DNA of 64,000 nucleotides from Gordius sp. MW1 (Eukaryota > Nematomorpha > Gordioida > Gordea > Gordiidae), in contig OZ038531.1 in the NCBI GenBank assembly GCA_964036665.1, positions 3,472,001 to 3,536,000 on the forward strand, read 5' to 3'. Position 1 is the stretch's first letter. Every line of letters begins with the position of its first letter. Below the pieces are notes generated by a model that ran no database searches, had not been told where the DNA came from, and saw only the letters and a list, made by a program, of their open reading frames with translations. Both the position numbers and the translations under genes were made by a program. Positions 1 through 11,973 of this stretch are shown in pieces.

Positions 1-2100
1 AAATGTTCACATTAATCATGTTCAATATATAAGTCTCAAACAGGCTTCTGTTTCTTCCAACAAGTAATGCGCCGTTAAATTTTCACTAAGAGTACTTGAA
101 GCTGAATAAAACCATTTATGATAATTGAAACTCTATGCAAGGTTAATTTTATATAATCAACACCTATTTTCGTTAATTTTTCACGATTACCTTATTAAAA
201 AATATAAACGTTCTATGAATAAATAAAAAAACTTAATGTGAATTTAATTACATTGTAAAGTTAAATAATAATAAAATTTGATAAACATCATAAAAAACAC
301 CATTTTTTATATATTAAAATATAAAGGCTTTGCCCCTACTAATAGCTAAGCCCGTCCCGAGTCCGTTTTATTACCATAAGGCTCGTCCAAGCCCGGCCCG
401 CAATTTTTGACAAAAAGCCCTTCCATGCTCGGCTTTGGCGGTGCTAGCTTTAATAAAGTTGGCTATATCATGATCATTAAAAAGCAAACTTTAAAAAATG
501 AATTTACCAAACCATGAGAAATTTTAATTTAAGTTGAATTTTCACATCACGTTAGGATTAGCACGAGAATTCTCGACATGTCTCGACTTTTATATTTTTA
601 TCTTTATTTTTCCTTAGTTTATTAAAATTATCCTGAAAATATAAATATATAAAACAATTGTGAACCATTATTTTATTCAAAAACCTTTATAAACATGTAA
701 TTTTCATATTTTGAGTGGACCCTTAGTTAACATTGGCAAAAATAAGCAATGCCTTTAGATAAATAATTTAAGACAAGAATTTCGGTCTCTGATATAACCG
801 TCATCAGTTCGTTTCTAAAGAATGTATCGCATGTATTTTATATTGTTAATAGAGCTGAACGGTACGAATGAATACTTTTTATAATTATTCCACACGTAAT
901 TATCTAGTTGCAAGCATTACACTCTTGCGAAAATACCAATAAAAGTAGCATTGTTACTAGAAAAGTAATGTAGTGACAGTTATTAGTTATTTAGTGATTT
1001 GAATATACGCTTTGTTATTTGTAACATAATTATCTATTTTAGAAATATATGAATTTATCGTCTGCGTATGTTTTTATCGTCTGCTTATAATTACTCGCGG
1101 TATTGAAATAAAAGTCGTTGTTTCGTTTGTAATCTAAGTTGTTTGGTATACCCCTGCCACTTCACTACAAGTAACATAATATTTTATGGTTTTTAAAAAA
1201 CTGCACATATATAATTTTTTAATAAATACTCTTAATTCAAAAAGTAAAGGATTTTATTATAGTGTAATACCCCATATTTCAAAAAATTTACTCGATCTAT
1301 TTTAAAAAATAATTTTGTGGCAAAATAATAATAAATTCTATAAGCTTATACTCTAACAAATTCGTGTTTTGCAAAATTCCGGCATTAACAGAAAACTTAG
1401 TAGATTGGCTGGCACCTGCCACCTTTATAGTTTGTGAAATGATGCAAACGCCAAAATTGCATAATGGTTTGAGAATTTTGAAGGTGTATCGTGGTATAAC
1501 GAATTCCTGGCGGACTCAAGCTTTAATCAATTAAAATCGTTTCTAATAGTGAAAGTCGCTTGCGAAAATTCGTTCGGAGGGCACAGAAGTAGCTATAGTG
1601 CTTATAAAGTCTTTATAATTTAAGCTGCCCTTGAAAAGGCTAAAATCCCCTCAATCCTTGAGCCGTCAGATCTCTCTCTGGAAGGTAGGATGCGCCCTGA
1701 CGGCTCTTCTCCAGTCCCCTGGCAAATGGCCTATCCTTCAAATGTGATTTTACTTGCATTGACTTATTTGCTCCTTCCCATTATAATAACGACCCTATCG
1801 CCACCGCAGAAGTGTAAAATTACAAAATATTCTTCCCTTTTAGCATTAAAATATTTTTATCCCTGTTGTTGCCTCGTGCTCTGGTTCCTTAGGTAAACAG
1901 GAATGGATTTTTTAAAGATATTCATCAGGCCCGACCCGAGCCCCATTAGGTTATCAACTTCTGGTCGAGGGCCCGAAACCCAATCGGGCCGGGCTTCGGG
2001 CGGCCCGTGCAGGGCTCTATGTAGATTTGATATTTATTGAATATTAAATGTATTCCCCTAAATGTATTCAGACAAAATAAAAAACACAACTAAACTTCTT
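1..2100. other. Non-coding repeat body, possibly an old hAT-like relic
   Basis: No coding region is supported. The stretch is AT-rich with two GC-rich patches (about 330-450 and 1925-2031) made of GGCCCG/CGGGCC words, and it ends in a motif reading TGCAGGGCTCTA at about 2020-2031. That resembles the TIR of the hAT at 42574 in reverse. Copies lie at 14384-16563 and, interrupted, at 40571-46270. A 68-codon frame at 1690 and an 89-codon frame at 2109 are open in copies 1 and 2 but broken by indels in the third copy, so they are not conserved as protein. Confidence 0.4.
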
Positions 2101-2531
2101 GTGTTACGATGGTCAATAAAAAATCTAAAGCAGAGATCTCGCTTATAAAACTCGTATCGTTTTGCTACGAGGTCGAAATTCCGTTTCGATCTAGACCCAT
2201 TGCTCGTCTTGTCTCTGCTCTTCGAGACGGAGATTTTTATCGGATTTACCGCATCATTAATTTTGTGGTTTCCAAAACGGATTTGGTTGCAAAAATAATT
2301 TTTAGAAGTCCTAAATATTATATTTATACCAAAGAAACACTTTGTATAAAACAAACGCAAGATAATCTAATCAGGTAAATACATTATATTAGCCACAACA
2401 AAGTTAATAACAATGTACCAATTTGGATTTGTAAAATGAAATCATATGATTTTTAAGAAATTTTCTAATTCATTCACATCAGTGGCTTTAGTTCAAACAA
2501 AAAAAATTCATGGAATGGATGTTGTATCAAA

Positions 2532-2668
2532 GATTAAAACCTTAATTCTCATTCCAGATGATAATTACTATAAGGGTCAAAGGGGAAGTTGTGTATAGTA
2601 TGGTATGAGGAAGTAAAGAGTAACATTAATCAAACATTTAATTTATTATTGATGATTTTTAGGTATAC
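2532..2668 (+). pseudogene. NAXD: NAXD exon relic (copy 1)
   Basis: This is copy 1 of the NAXD exon described at 17064. The exon runs to 2612, a 50-bp intron (GTAAAG...TTTTTAG) spans 2613-2662, and six bases of the next exon precede the hAT insertion at 2669. The frame contains an in-frame TAG. The downstream part of the gene is missing from copy 1, because the tandem-duplication junction falls inside the nested LINE. It cannot make a protein. Confidence 0.6.
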
Positions 2669-3317
2669 TAGAGGTGTGCACGAATCAATCCAATCCGATC
2701 CGTCCGAACTCGGATCGGATTAACATTTTTATTTTGGAAGTCGGATCGGATCAACATTTTATTTTAGTCGGATCGGATTTTCAAATTTAAAATAAACAAT
2801 AATAAGTTCAAATTAATTAAATTAATAATTTTTAGTATACTTTTCATAATCATCTTTGCATCCTTTTTACTTTACATTTTTGATGCCCAATACCACCTCT
2901 CCTTACTTACCCTAATATATTTATCAGTATTTCCCTAACGTTTTTCCCAAGCTAGACTTTCTTGTTTGGCGAGAAAGGAGCTAGTGTCAATGATAAATCA
3001 GCATCTCCCGTTTCCTTTTTAGCACACGCATCTCTTTCTATCTCAACTCAACTCCGAAAATCATCAATCACAATCTCCCCTTTCCTTAAAGCACACGCGT
3101 AGCTCCTTTCCCTCTTGATTCCGGGTAATCATGAATGATGTAGCTTGCCTTCTTAGAAGCAATCTCCATGGTGCAGGGATATTCTCTTTGACGAGATGGT
3201 GTGAGTCATGCTGACTTGAGGGGAAAAAATAATGGGGGGGGGGGTGTTGGAAATAATCCTTGGGATTCCTAACAGCTAACAAATACAACAATATAGTTTA
3301 TCATATTAAAAACCGTC

Positions 3318-5176
3318 ATGGAAGAAATAATAAAAAAAATTAAAAGAAATGTGCTTCAACAAGTTAAAAAAGAAGACGGAAAAAGGCAAATTTGGAGTTA
3401 CTTTGACCTTCTAAATGAAAATGATACATCTGCAAGAAATGCCATCATATATACACATATAATTCCATTCAAGGTAGTTCCCATCTTTTGCATCATAAAT
3501 GTATTCCAAAAACTTCAGCTATAAATACAATTGACAAATTTGTTACCCTCTCGCTGAAATCACAAAATTAAAAAAAAATTTGAAAAGCATCTAATTTATT
3601 TTATTTCAAAAGATATTTGACCGTTTTCAATCGTTAACGGGGAAGGGTTTAGAGCAATGCTCCAAGAAGCTCTGAATATTGGTGCCATTCATGGTCATAT
3701 AAATGTTGATGAATTACTTCTAGATAGGACTACCTTTAGTAAGAATACAGCAAAACTTACAGATGTAAGTAGAGAAGCATTAATATTAAAGTTACTCCCC
3801 CATTTAAAAGCAAAATCGTGTTCAGCCACTCTCGACCTCTGGACAGATTACTTTGTCAAAATAAACTATTTTTTACATTATATATCTCTCGGAATCCTAA
3901 ATAAGCATATTTTTCACTTCAAAAATAGATGTTGAAAAAACAGGGGAAAATATATTAAGAGAAATATCTGTATATTTTTAAAAACTTCACATCCCTACGG
4001 AACACATGAGATTGATAACTTACGTTACCGATCAGGGCTCTAACATGGTCAAAGCCTTGCAAAATCATAAGCGAATGAATTGCACGTCCCATTTACTGAA
4101 TACAGTACTACGAAACGTATTCAATAAAAATGATTTTACATTCCATTACCCACAGGTTAATGAGTTGATGGAAGCATGCAAAAAGCTAACGACATATATG
4201 AAGCAAAGTGGCAAAAATAAATATCTAAATCATACATTGCATCAAGCAATAGACACATGATGGAACTCCAGACTCGACATGTTTGAGAGCATATTGAAGG
4301 AGTGTAAGGAACTGACCACATATCTAACTTCTATAGATGTGCCAGAGAAGATAGATGTGATTGATAAAAATTTGCTGATCAAACTAATAGAATTACTCCG
4401 GCCGTTTAAAACGGCTTCTTTAGTTCTGGAAGCTGATCAACACCCAACCTTTCACAATATATTGATTCAATATTACCAATTACTCAGTGATCTTTCACAA
4501 TCAGACCACGAGCAAACTGATGATTTTGAAGAACATCACGAGATTAATGATCTTAAAAAAGATATTTGTACCACCCTCAAGTCAAAATTTCTAATCACTC
4601 AATAACATAAAATTGCCACATTTTAATGCCCAAATTATCGCCAACTCAGGGTGCTCCCCCCAAATGAGCGAGTAGGCGTAATTAATGAAATAAGATCCAC
4701 AATAGCGTCTAAGGATTTGTTGGTAGATTCTGCAACTGAGATTGAAAATTATGTGGCAAGTAGTAGTGATAGTCAGCCTCAAAAAAAGACGAAAAAGTAA
4801 TCAACATACATTTAAATATGTATCTATATTTTTTACATAAAATAAATTATTTAATTTATATTTTAAAATAGTTAATCAATGGGAAGCTGAGCAGGAAGAA
4901 GATAAAGCCCCCGATGAAATCTCAACTTACCTTTCGTTATGAAGATTGCAAATATGATTCAAAAAAAGATTTGCTGAAATGGTGGGTTTCATATCAAACA
5001 GTCCTGCCAAAGCTTTATAAGCTGGCAAATAAAGTTTTAGCTATACCTGCTACCTCTACCACTTCGGAAAGAAATTTCTCGGTGGCTGGAAGAACATTAG
5101 AAGAAAGAAGAACGTGAATTAAACCAGATAGACTCTTTATTATTTTTATATGATAATGTGGAATTAGTCAAATAAA
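3318..5176 (+). pseudogene. hAT transposase relic (copy 1)
   Basis: This is the remains of a hAT-family transposase, the cut-and-paste enzyme of the surrounding element. Pieces in order are an N-terminal segment (3318-3524) with a WSYF motif that may be a worn BED finger, and a segment (3657-3860) ending in LDLWTD, the usual context of the first catalytic Asp of the RNase H-like fold. Next comes YVTDQGSNMVKAL (4018 onward) followed by a C..H pair, then a helical insertion (4279-4605). Last is the hATC dimerisation region at about 4914-5117 with TSTTSERNFSVAGRTLEER. The frame is broken by a TGA at 4258, further stops and an indel. Copy 2 has the same lesions plus its own, so the protein was dead before the duplication. 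Confidence 0.85.
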
Positions 5177-5290
5177 ATTTTATATTTATTTCAGGTCTAT
5201 TAAAATTGCTACACCTTATTTTTATGTATTTTGAATTTAATCATCAATAAAAAGTTCTGTTCGTAAAATTTTAATTTAACGGATTTAGAG

Positions 5291-7267
5291 GGAACCCCGC
5301 ATATCCCCGAAACCGCACAATCCCGAAATTACGATTAGGCTATGGCTACGATTTGAAATTACCATATGATATTTTTCAATTCATCTCACAAGTAACCTTA
5401 TCTTTTTTTCTTTCTTCTTCGTTGTTTTAAGGCCGTTTTCCAGGATCTCCTTGGTTGGCTTGTTTTCCCCTTATCCATTTCCTCCATTTTATCCGATCAT
5501 GAGAATCGTGTTTTGTCAGGCCCATTTTTTCCATGTCGTTAGCGAGAACAGACGCCCATGTTGATTTCGGCCTCCCGCACGGTTTCTTTCGAGATACCTC
5601 CAAGGAAGTACATCTCTTCACCCAGTCGTCGTCATTCTTCCTCTCCACATGTCCAAACCATCTTAGCCTGTTTTTCCGGATGACCTCGTTGATTGGCTCG
5701 ATCCCTATTCTTTCTCTCAATTTATTGCTTGTTATTCTTTCCCGTAGCGACACGTTTGACATCCATCTTATCATACGCATTTCTGTGCTTTCCAATTTGA
5801 CTCTATGTATCGACATGAATGGCCACGTTTCACTTCCATATACAAGACAACTTCTAATACATGCCGCGTAGACTTTACCCTTTAAAGTGAGTGAAACACC
5901 TTCTCCGGTCAAAAGAGGGGCCATCTCTCTAAACTTCTTCCAGGCTTGTCGTATCCTTGCTGTAACTGCCGAGTCAACATTCCCATCTGCACTTAAAGAG
6001 TCCCCGAGGTAGGTAAAGGTGTTAACTTTTCCTAGCGTCTCCCCATTACCAATGTTAAAGTCGGTTATGGCATTATCCGGTAGAGGTCCTGTCACGCAAG
6101 CCTTGCAGCTAAACGTACGACTTGCCAATAAGAGACTTCCTTTCACACCGCTACATTTTTTGTGGACCCATCCTAGGCATTTTGTTTGTATAGAGTTGCT
6201 AGCCACTCTTTGTAACATACGCTACAGGGCCAGGCGCAAGTTGCCTCGGCGCTCTTCATACTTTTCCCGCCAAACATCACCTTTGTTTTTCCCATGTTAA
6301 CTTTTAAGCCCTTTTCCTCCCTTCCGTTTTTCCATTTTAGTATCTTTGTAGAGAGATCAGCTTCACTCTCAGCCATTATCAAGAGATTATCGGCGTATAA
6401 AAGTTCCCATGGGAGTCCTTCTCGCAGTTGTTTTGTCACCACCTCCATTACGAGTATGAAAAGTAGAAGGCTTAAAACGGAACCTTGGTGTACGTGTACC
6501 CCAACCTTCACTTCAAAGCTTTCGCTATCGCCATCCTCATTGCCGTTTGAGATTCGTCATACATAACCATCACAGCCGTAACCAACCATTCTTCCACACC
6601 TGTTTTTCTAGGAGCCCATTTTACAACTTCCCGCGGCACACGGTCAAACGCTTTCTCTAGGTCTACGAAGGCATAGTATAGTCTTTTACCTTTTGCTTGA
6701 TTTTTTTCTTGCATCTGTCGTACTATAAAAATGTGATCGGTGGTCCATTTCCCTGGTTTAAATCCGAACTGCATTGCATCGATGTTCGTTTGTTCCCGGA
6801 TTCTTTTGCACCCTCTCGATAACTTTCATAGTTTGGTCAAGAAGCTTAATAGCCCGATATGATCCGCAGTCAAGTGGGTCACCTTTTCCTTTGTATATTG
6901 GTAAAAGACACTCTTTTTCTAGTCGCTAGGTATAGTCCCTTCCTGGATTATGGCATTACACAGCTGTGTAAGCCAAACGACTATCAAATGTCCAAAAGCT
7001 TTTACCATTTCCGCCACTATTCCTGTTGGGCCTGCCGCTTTACCTTGTTTCATTTTCTTTATGGCATGCTGAATTTCGTCAGTCCCAGTCCAACAGCAGG
7101 GTCCCTCCACTTTATCGCAATCGACGTCATTGTCCCAGGTATTCTCTTCATTTAAGAGTCGTTTCATGTAGTTTTTCCAAACCTTTTTGATTCCATCGCC
7201 ATGGGAGATGATGTTACCCGCAGGAGTTTTAACGCATTTAACCGCCACAACATCAAGTCTTTCTATC
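5291..7267 (-). mobile_element. Mutator-like element, left end only (copy 1)
   Basis: The left TIR starts GGAACCCCGCATA at 5291, preceded by the target-site sequence GATTTAGAG (5282-5290). The opposite end and the transposase are absent because copy 1 stops in the nested LINE. See 19816-25040 for the full element. Confidence 0.7.
5402..7267 (-). pseudogene. APE-type LINE, 3' part (copy 1)
   Basis: This is a LINE in reverse orientation. Its 3' tail (purine-rich, A-rich) abuts the target-site sequence at 5372-5401. On the minus strand it encodes, from high to low coordinates, a linker (6919-7267) and RT fingers with FGFKPG and FVDLEKAFDRVP (6508-6774). These are followed by RT palm with LLYADN (6173-6511) and a C-terminal region with a cysteine-rich CLGWVHKKCSG motif (5427-6218). 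The catalytic YADD is YADN, and several 1-2 nt indels separate the pieces. The endonuclease domain is missing because the copy is cut at 7267. Confidence 0.88.
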
Positions 7268-7532
7268 ACAGTTGCTTTTTATAAAATTTAAAAATCGTTA
7301 ATTAAATAATAACTCGGGCCTTCGGCCCTCGTGGGAAGGGGGAGAAGGGAAGGGGAAGGGAAGGGGGGACGACTCATCTATACTCCGTATAAATGTATCA
7401 TATTTGCTATGCAATTTATAAGAGAGAAAAGTGGGAAGGGGCGAGAATGCCTATAGGGGGTATTTAATAGCTAATGATTAATTAATTATTTATACAAATT
7501 TTCCATTTAATTAAAAAAAATTGCCCTCTCCG

Positions 7533-7625
7533 GGATTCGAACCCACATCAGTAGAGGCAGCCTTTGTAGAGGCACAGGGAACCATATAAGTAGAGGTATA
7601 GGCCTTTGTAGGGGAGGGCATAGAG
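7533..7625 (-). repeat. tRNA T-arm-like block followed by GTAGAGGCA repeats
   Basis: CTCCGGGATTCGAACCCACA is the reverse complement of a tRNA T-arm plus 3' acceptor (B box). It is followed by loosely repeated 'AGTAGAGGCATAGGCCTTTGTAGGGG' type units, which I give only as a pattern. The same module recurs at 10262, 57836 and 58223. There is no complete cloverleaf, so it is a tRNA-derived fragment and not a tRNA gene. Confidence 0.5.
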
Positions 7626-8315
7626 TAATTATCGTTGTTAACTAATTGAATTATTCATTACTAATTCTTTTTTAGGGGAAAAGGTCATACTTTGGTTTTT
7701 TTAACTAATGGGTGTCAAAGATTGTTAATATGGGAAAAGCGAAAATACCCTAAAGAAGAGGAAATTATAAGAAAATGAAATATAAAACGATATTCTTGAT
7801 AAGTGAAAGTGAGCAAAAGCTATTAATTTTAAGCATTGCTGAAAAAGAACACCTATTTAGAACCACAAATTTGGACAGAGTCTTAAATATCCACTCTTGA
7901 TTCCTTCGTTAATAAATAAATCAACGGTTTTCCATTAAAAAAACGAAATATAAAACTTTCAAATTTGTTCTTGCAAAATCCAACGCTAACCTTATTTGTT
8001 TAGAGAAATTATAAGCTATTCGTAATTGAACATGCATGGTTCTTTTATATAAATGAGATATTTTTTAACGTGTAAAAATTAAATTACACATTGATAATAA
8101 ATTCCAGCCTCCCCCCTGCGTAGCCAGGGCATAGGGGGAGGCATAAAGTGGCAGCTGCCCCCCCCCCTAAATTTTCAAAACATTAATATTTAAAAAAATT
8201 ATGACTAATATTTTAAAACATCCATTCGCCCCTCCCTAAATCATTACTGCCCCCCCCCCCCCTAAATTTAAATCTTGACTACACCCATGAGTTGATTTGA
8301 TTTACAACGAATGAG

Positions 8316-8537
8316 ATGGCAAAAAACAAAAATCAATATAGAATTAAAACGATCTCGCACCAACTAAGGGGCAATCATAACAACTGGGGAAGTTGTGTGT
8401 TAATAAATGGTGATGAAAAGTTTGTGGGAGTTGAAAATAAGCTTGTTTCTAAAAAAATTAATAAGCACACATTTAATTTGAAAATGTCAGATAAAATACT
8501 GAAGAGCTTAAGGACAGTATTAACTTGTGTGCCTTAA
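8316..8537 (+). CDS. 73-codon open frame inside Helentron-like element, unrecognised
   Basis: An ATG-to-TAA frame of 73 codons lies inside E1. It is Lys/Asn-rich and soluble in character, with no signal peptide, membrane segment or motif that I recognise. The matching element E2 lacks it, so it could be a captured exon or a chance frame in AT-rich DNA. Low confidence. Confidence 0.12.
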   Translation: MAKNKNQYRIKTISHQLRGNHNNWGSCVLINGDEKFVGVENKLVSKKINKHTFNLKMSDKILKSLRTVLTCVP

Positions 8538-8540
8538 TCG

Positions 8541-10255
8541 TAATAATTTTATCACCTTCTTTAAACTGAGTGGGTATAATGGCAATTATAATGATTTTAA
8601 ATTACCAAAAAATTAACATCCTTAATTCCATCATTTTCAAATGCTTTGTGACGTCTTTCATCCCAACTTTTCCCATCAAAATCACTATTGTTTGCCTTTT
8701 CACCCATTTTTTCTTTAAAGCATTATATTTTTTTTAATTAAATACAAATCGAGTTACATAGAAACAAAGAGAACAAGATAACTAATTATCTAATAATTTC
8801 TATAATTAATAAAGTTAAAATTTAAAATAAGAATGGGAATTTTGAATAAGTAATGACACTAATTTTTAAACAAAAATTAACTCATCTGATATTTAATTTG
8901 TGCGTAGCAATATCTAGAAGAAATTCATCAGAAATAAATTAATAAAATATGATTTTTCAAAGAAACACCCCTCCTGCCATAGTTAAAAATACATCAATCA
9001 CAATTTATTTTAAGATTATTTTATATCATTTTTTTCAATGACTTAAAATTTTTTTAATGAAAAACGTAATTTAAAAAAAATAACAAATTAACATGTATAT
9101 TTAACAATATTTAACACAAATATAAATTAAAACCGCTATGTTCTTTCATTAATTAATTAAAATTACCTATTATCAAAGTAATGTGTAAACTGAAGCAATT
9201 GTTTATTTGATATAAAGTTTTAAAGTCTAGGGGAAAAGACACGCAATGGTAAAAACAATATTATTTTGTAAAAAGAGTTACTTACTTAACTTCTTTAGAA
9301 TTGCGCGAAAAATTTGAGAATTTCAACAGCCAACAATTTTAATCATTGTAAATTCACGTAAATTATAAAATTAAGAAAAAATAGTGAGCATATTCCTAAG
9401 GAGAGGGTATAATTTAAATTATGACATCTGGGGTTATAAAAATTGTAAAACTAATCGTGCTTGTTGTTTTACGACGTATATCTAGGATGAGACAGCAACA
9501 CAGTGATCGGTAGAAATAGAAGGGTGGAAGGAAAAGTGCTTTTATAGCTTCTTAATTAATTTTATATTTCTTTATTTTTATTACATAATAATTATTAAGG
9601 CGGGATGAACTTAAAAGAATTTGACAAGATAATTTTCTTGTTGGTTTTAAGGGTGGCCCAAAGGGTGACCCATGCCATATTTCAAAAAATCATTAAAGTT
9701 AATAGGTATAGTGTGAAAATATGAATTTTTCAATAACTTACCAAAAATATCTTATAGTATTTGCCTTAGACTTGAGTTTAGGTGATATATTTTCTCTCTT
9801 TAGAGTTTAGACTATGGTTATATTCAGCCGGTAAAATTATAGATGAAATAAAATTTTTTTTTGCCGCGAATCAAGCTTCCTACTAATCATAGGGCCATTT
9901 AAATTGCTTGTTATAATAATTAATACTTAATAAGTATTTATATTTAGTTATATTGTTAATTTATTGATGAATTTTAACAAGCATCTTTTCACATTAGTAG
10001 GTTTGAAATCATTTTGTTTCGGTAACTTAATATTTTTTTATATAACAACTTTTGAAAAGAGGGTAAGATAGGGGTATGTATTGGATAAAGAAATATATTG
10101 TAAGAGGATAAAAAATTATCTGTTCATAAAGGATGGCATGTAGGCATAGAGATGTGGGGTGGGTGATTTTGGGAGAAGCCTTTTGAAATTTTAGCCTTTA
10201 CTTGAAAACAATATATTAATTTTGTATGCATTTAGTTAGTAACCATCTAAAAATA
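8541..10255. other. AT-rich interior of E1, nothing recognised
   Basis: A long AT-rich stretch without coding signal, clear repeat or RNA gene. Just before it (8105-8290) are poly-C/poly-G tracts with GCGTAGCCAGG, a worn copy of the short MITE family described at 33222. Confidence 0.5.
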
Positions 10256-10815
10256 TGATTTGCCCTCGTCGAGATTCGAACCCACATCAGTAGAGGCATA
10301 GGCTTTTGTAGGGGGGGGGGGGGGCACAGGGACCCATATCAGTAGAGGCATAGGCCCTTCTAGGGGAGGGCATAGGGTAATTATTAATGTTAACTTAATA
10401 TACCATCAAAAACGGAAAAAATAAATTGCATAGCAATTAAAAATTTCGATTCACAATTTCTTCTTTTATATAATAAAATAATTAATTGAAGGATGGATAA
10501 TTATTAAAAATATGCTTCTATGATCGACCACGTGATAATAATAATAATTGCCCTCCTGTTTTACGATTACAATTAAAATGGTTAAAATATTATCGTTAAG
10601 TTACATCAAAGACTTTAAAGCAGTTATAAAAAGTTTATATATACATGTAATTTTTTTGATTAAAATTTTGACAAAATGCGAATTTTAATTTTTCTAAACA
10701 AAATTAATCGCTTTTTTTGAATTTAATTTTGCCTTATGGAAAAATATACATATGGTTTAAATTTTGATTTAATATCATTATTAGTTTAAAAAATAATTAG
10801 AAAGATACTTATAAA

Positions 10816-11230
10816 CAATTTGGCCAATGGTCATTTTTTTCATTGGTCAGTAGCCAGGACACGGTCAAAAAGGATATAAATACATAAGAGACGATTAAAA
10901 AACGAAAAAAAATTTTAAATCACAATTTGGCCAATTGTCATTTTTTTCCATTGGTCAGTAACAGTAGACGGTCTATAAATACATACGAGTCAAAAAAAAC
11001 GAAAAAAAATTTTTGATTCACACTTTGGCCAATGGTAATTTTTTCCATTGGTCAGCAGCCAACGGACGGCCGTAGGAAAGGGCATAGGGTAATTATCAAT
11101 GTTAACCTATTCAAAGACGAAAAAATACCATAAATTGCATAGCAATTAAAAATTTCTATTTATTTGGCCAACGGTCATTTTTTTCATTGGTCAGTAGCCA
11201 GCGGACGGTCAAAAATTTATATTATCAATG
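10816..11230. repeat. Tandem CCAATG...CATTGG hairpin modules
   Basis: There are four copies, about 100-120 bp apart, of a module TTGGCCAATGGTCATTTTTT-CATTGGTCAG-(C/T)AGCC followed by (G)GACGG and an A-rich spacer. Each can fold into a short hairpin (CCAATG/CATTGG). The same modules form a larger array in E2 at 57160-57830. The 3'-terminal hairpin AATTGCATAGCAATT also occurs internally at about 11132-11148. Confidence 0.8.
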
Positions 11231-11803
11231 GTATTAACAAGAACAATATATTAATTTAATTTAAAAAAATTAAAAAAAAAATTCGTCCTCTCCCTGGCTT
11301 GAACCCGACACCTCCAGGTCACAAAGCTGGCGCCAATAACTTGGTGGACATCGGACGACGGACAACCAAAAACGAGCCCATAAATTGCATAGCAATTAAT
11401 AGTTAAACGTCTAGTTTGTGTTCATCGCTATAAATTTAAATTCGCTTCGGGATTAAATTTAAATACTAATTCGAAAAGATGGTCCATCCTATTAGAAAAT
11501 TAAAAGTATTATAATTAATTATTTTCGTCAATGTTGGAAAGGTTTAAGAGTGCATTTGCTCTTTTATTAATTATAATTACAATTATGGATTAAAAAAATA
11601 TATGAAATTTTCCTGATTTAAAAAAAACTTTTATTAATTTCAATGTACCCCCACCATTTAGGGCCTCGTCGAACGCCTATCTAATCTTGGTAAACTAATA
11701 TTTAGTAAAAATTGGACAGGCGTATTTAATGACAATATAGAATATTACGTTTAATTGAAGAATCAACATATATTACCCTGTAGTTTTTATTCTTATATAT
11801 TAA

Positions 11804-11973
11804 CATAGGCGTAGTCGGGAGGGCCCCCCCCCCTTAAATTACGAAAAAAAAATTTCAATGCAAAAACTTTAAAAATTTAAAAAAAAATAATGTCTTGCCC
11901 CCCTCTAATTGAACTTTTAAACGTTTTGCCCCCCTCCCCCTTTTCCCTAATCCAAAACCTGGCTACGCCCAAG
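11804..11973. mobile_element. 170-bp MITE, GGCGTAGYC family
   Basis: It starts CATAGGCGTAGTCGGG and ends CTGGCTACGCCCAAG, which are imperfect TIRs, and the interior has poly-C/poly-G tracts. It is flanked by a perfect 8-bp TSD TATATTAA (11796-11803 and 11974-11981). The matching insertion in the third copy is at 39446-39603. An 8-bp TSD fits hAT or P superfamilies. Confidence 0.8.

Larger units (their letters stand above)
1..7267 (+). repeat. Tandem segmental duplication, copy 1 (left edge outside window)
   Basis: The whole stretch is repeated at 14533-21795 in the same orientation. The offset drifts only from 14532 to 14525 and back to 14528 through small indels, and I see few substitutions per kb. 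It holds the same nested contents as copy 2: NAXD exon, hAT, MULE, LINE. Identity stops abruptly inside the LINE at 7267, where copy 1 joins a sequence that in the third copy lies at 38991. That is the junction expected of a head-to-tail duplication with a unit of about 14.5 kb. The duplication happened after all three nested transposons had inserted. A collapsed or expanded assembly remains an alternative. Confidence 0.93.
2669..7267 (+). mobile_element. hAT transposon, copy 1, right part missing
   Basis: The left TIR starts TAGAGGTGTGCACG at 2669, directly after the target-site sequence AGGTATAC (2661-2668). The subterminal region carries repeated CGGATCGGAT words. The element is cut at 7267 by the tandem-duplication junction, so neither the right TIR nor the second TSD is present. 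The complete copy is at 17201-25130. Confidence 0.85.
7311..11398. mobile_element. Helentron-like element E1
   Basis: It starts AACTCGGGCCTTCGGCCC and ends ATTGCATAGCAATTA, the latter a GCAATT/AATTGC hairpin. Both ends recur exactly at 55937-58690. The empty site is visible in this window: 39005-39045 has the flanks joined without the element. There is no target-site duplication beyond AT-rich bases. Near the left end, 7402-7420 carries the inverted form of the right terminus, like the sub-terminal inverted repeats of Helentrons. The interior holds hairpin-bearing tandem modules and tRNA T-arm-like blocks. No Rep/helicase ORF is seen, so it is non-autonomous. Assignment to Helentrons is inference; the boundaries are well supported. 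Confidence 0.6.

Noticed and set aside
1690..1896. 68-codon frame, identical at 16222-16428
   Set aside because: The copies are recent duplicates. The diverged third copy (about 45975-46160) is full of indels and stops, so it is not protein-coding.
2109..2378. 89-codon frame and its minus-strand shadow, repeated at 16641
   Set aside because: Broken by indels in the third copy (about 46294-46560) and without a recognisable motif.
7311..11398. Classical Helitron with 5' TC and 3' CTRR
   Set aside because: Neither terminus fits on either strand. The hairpin end and internal inverted terminus fit a Helentron-type element better, and even that is tentative.
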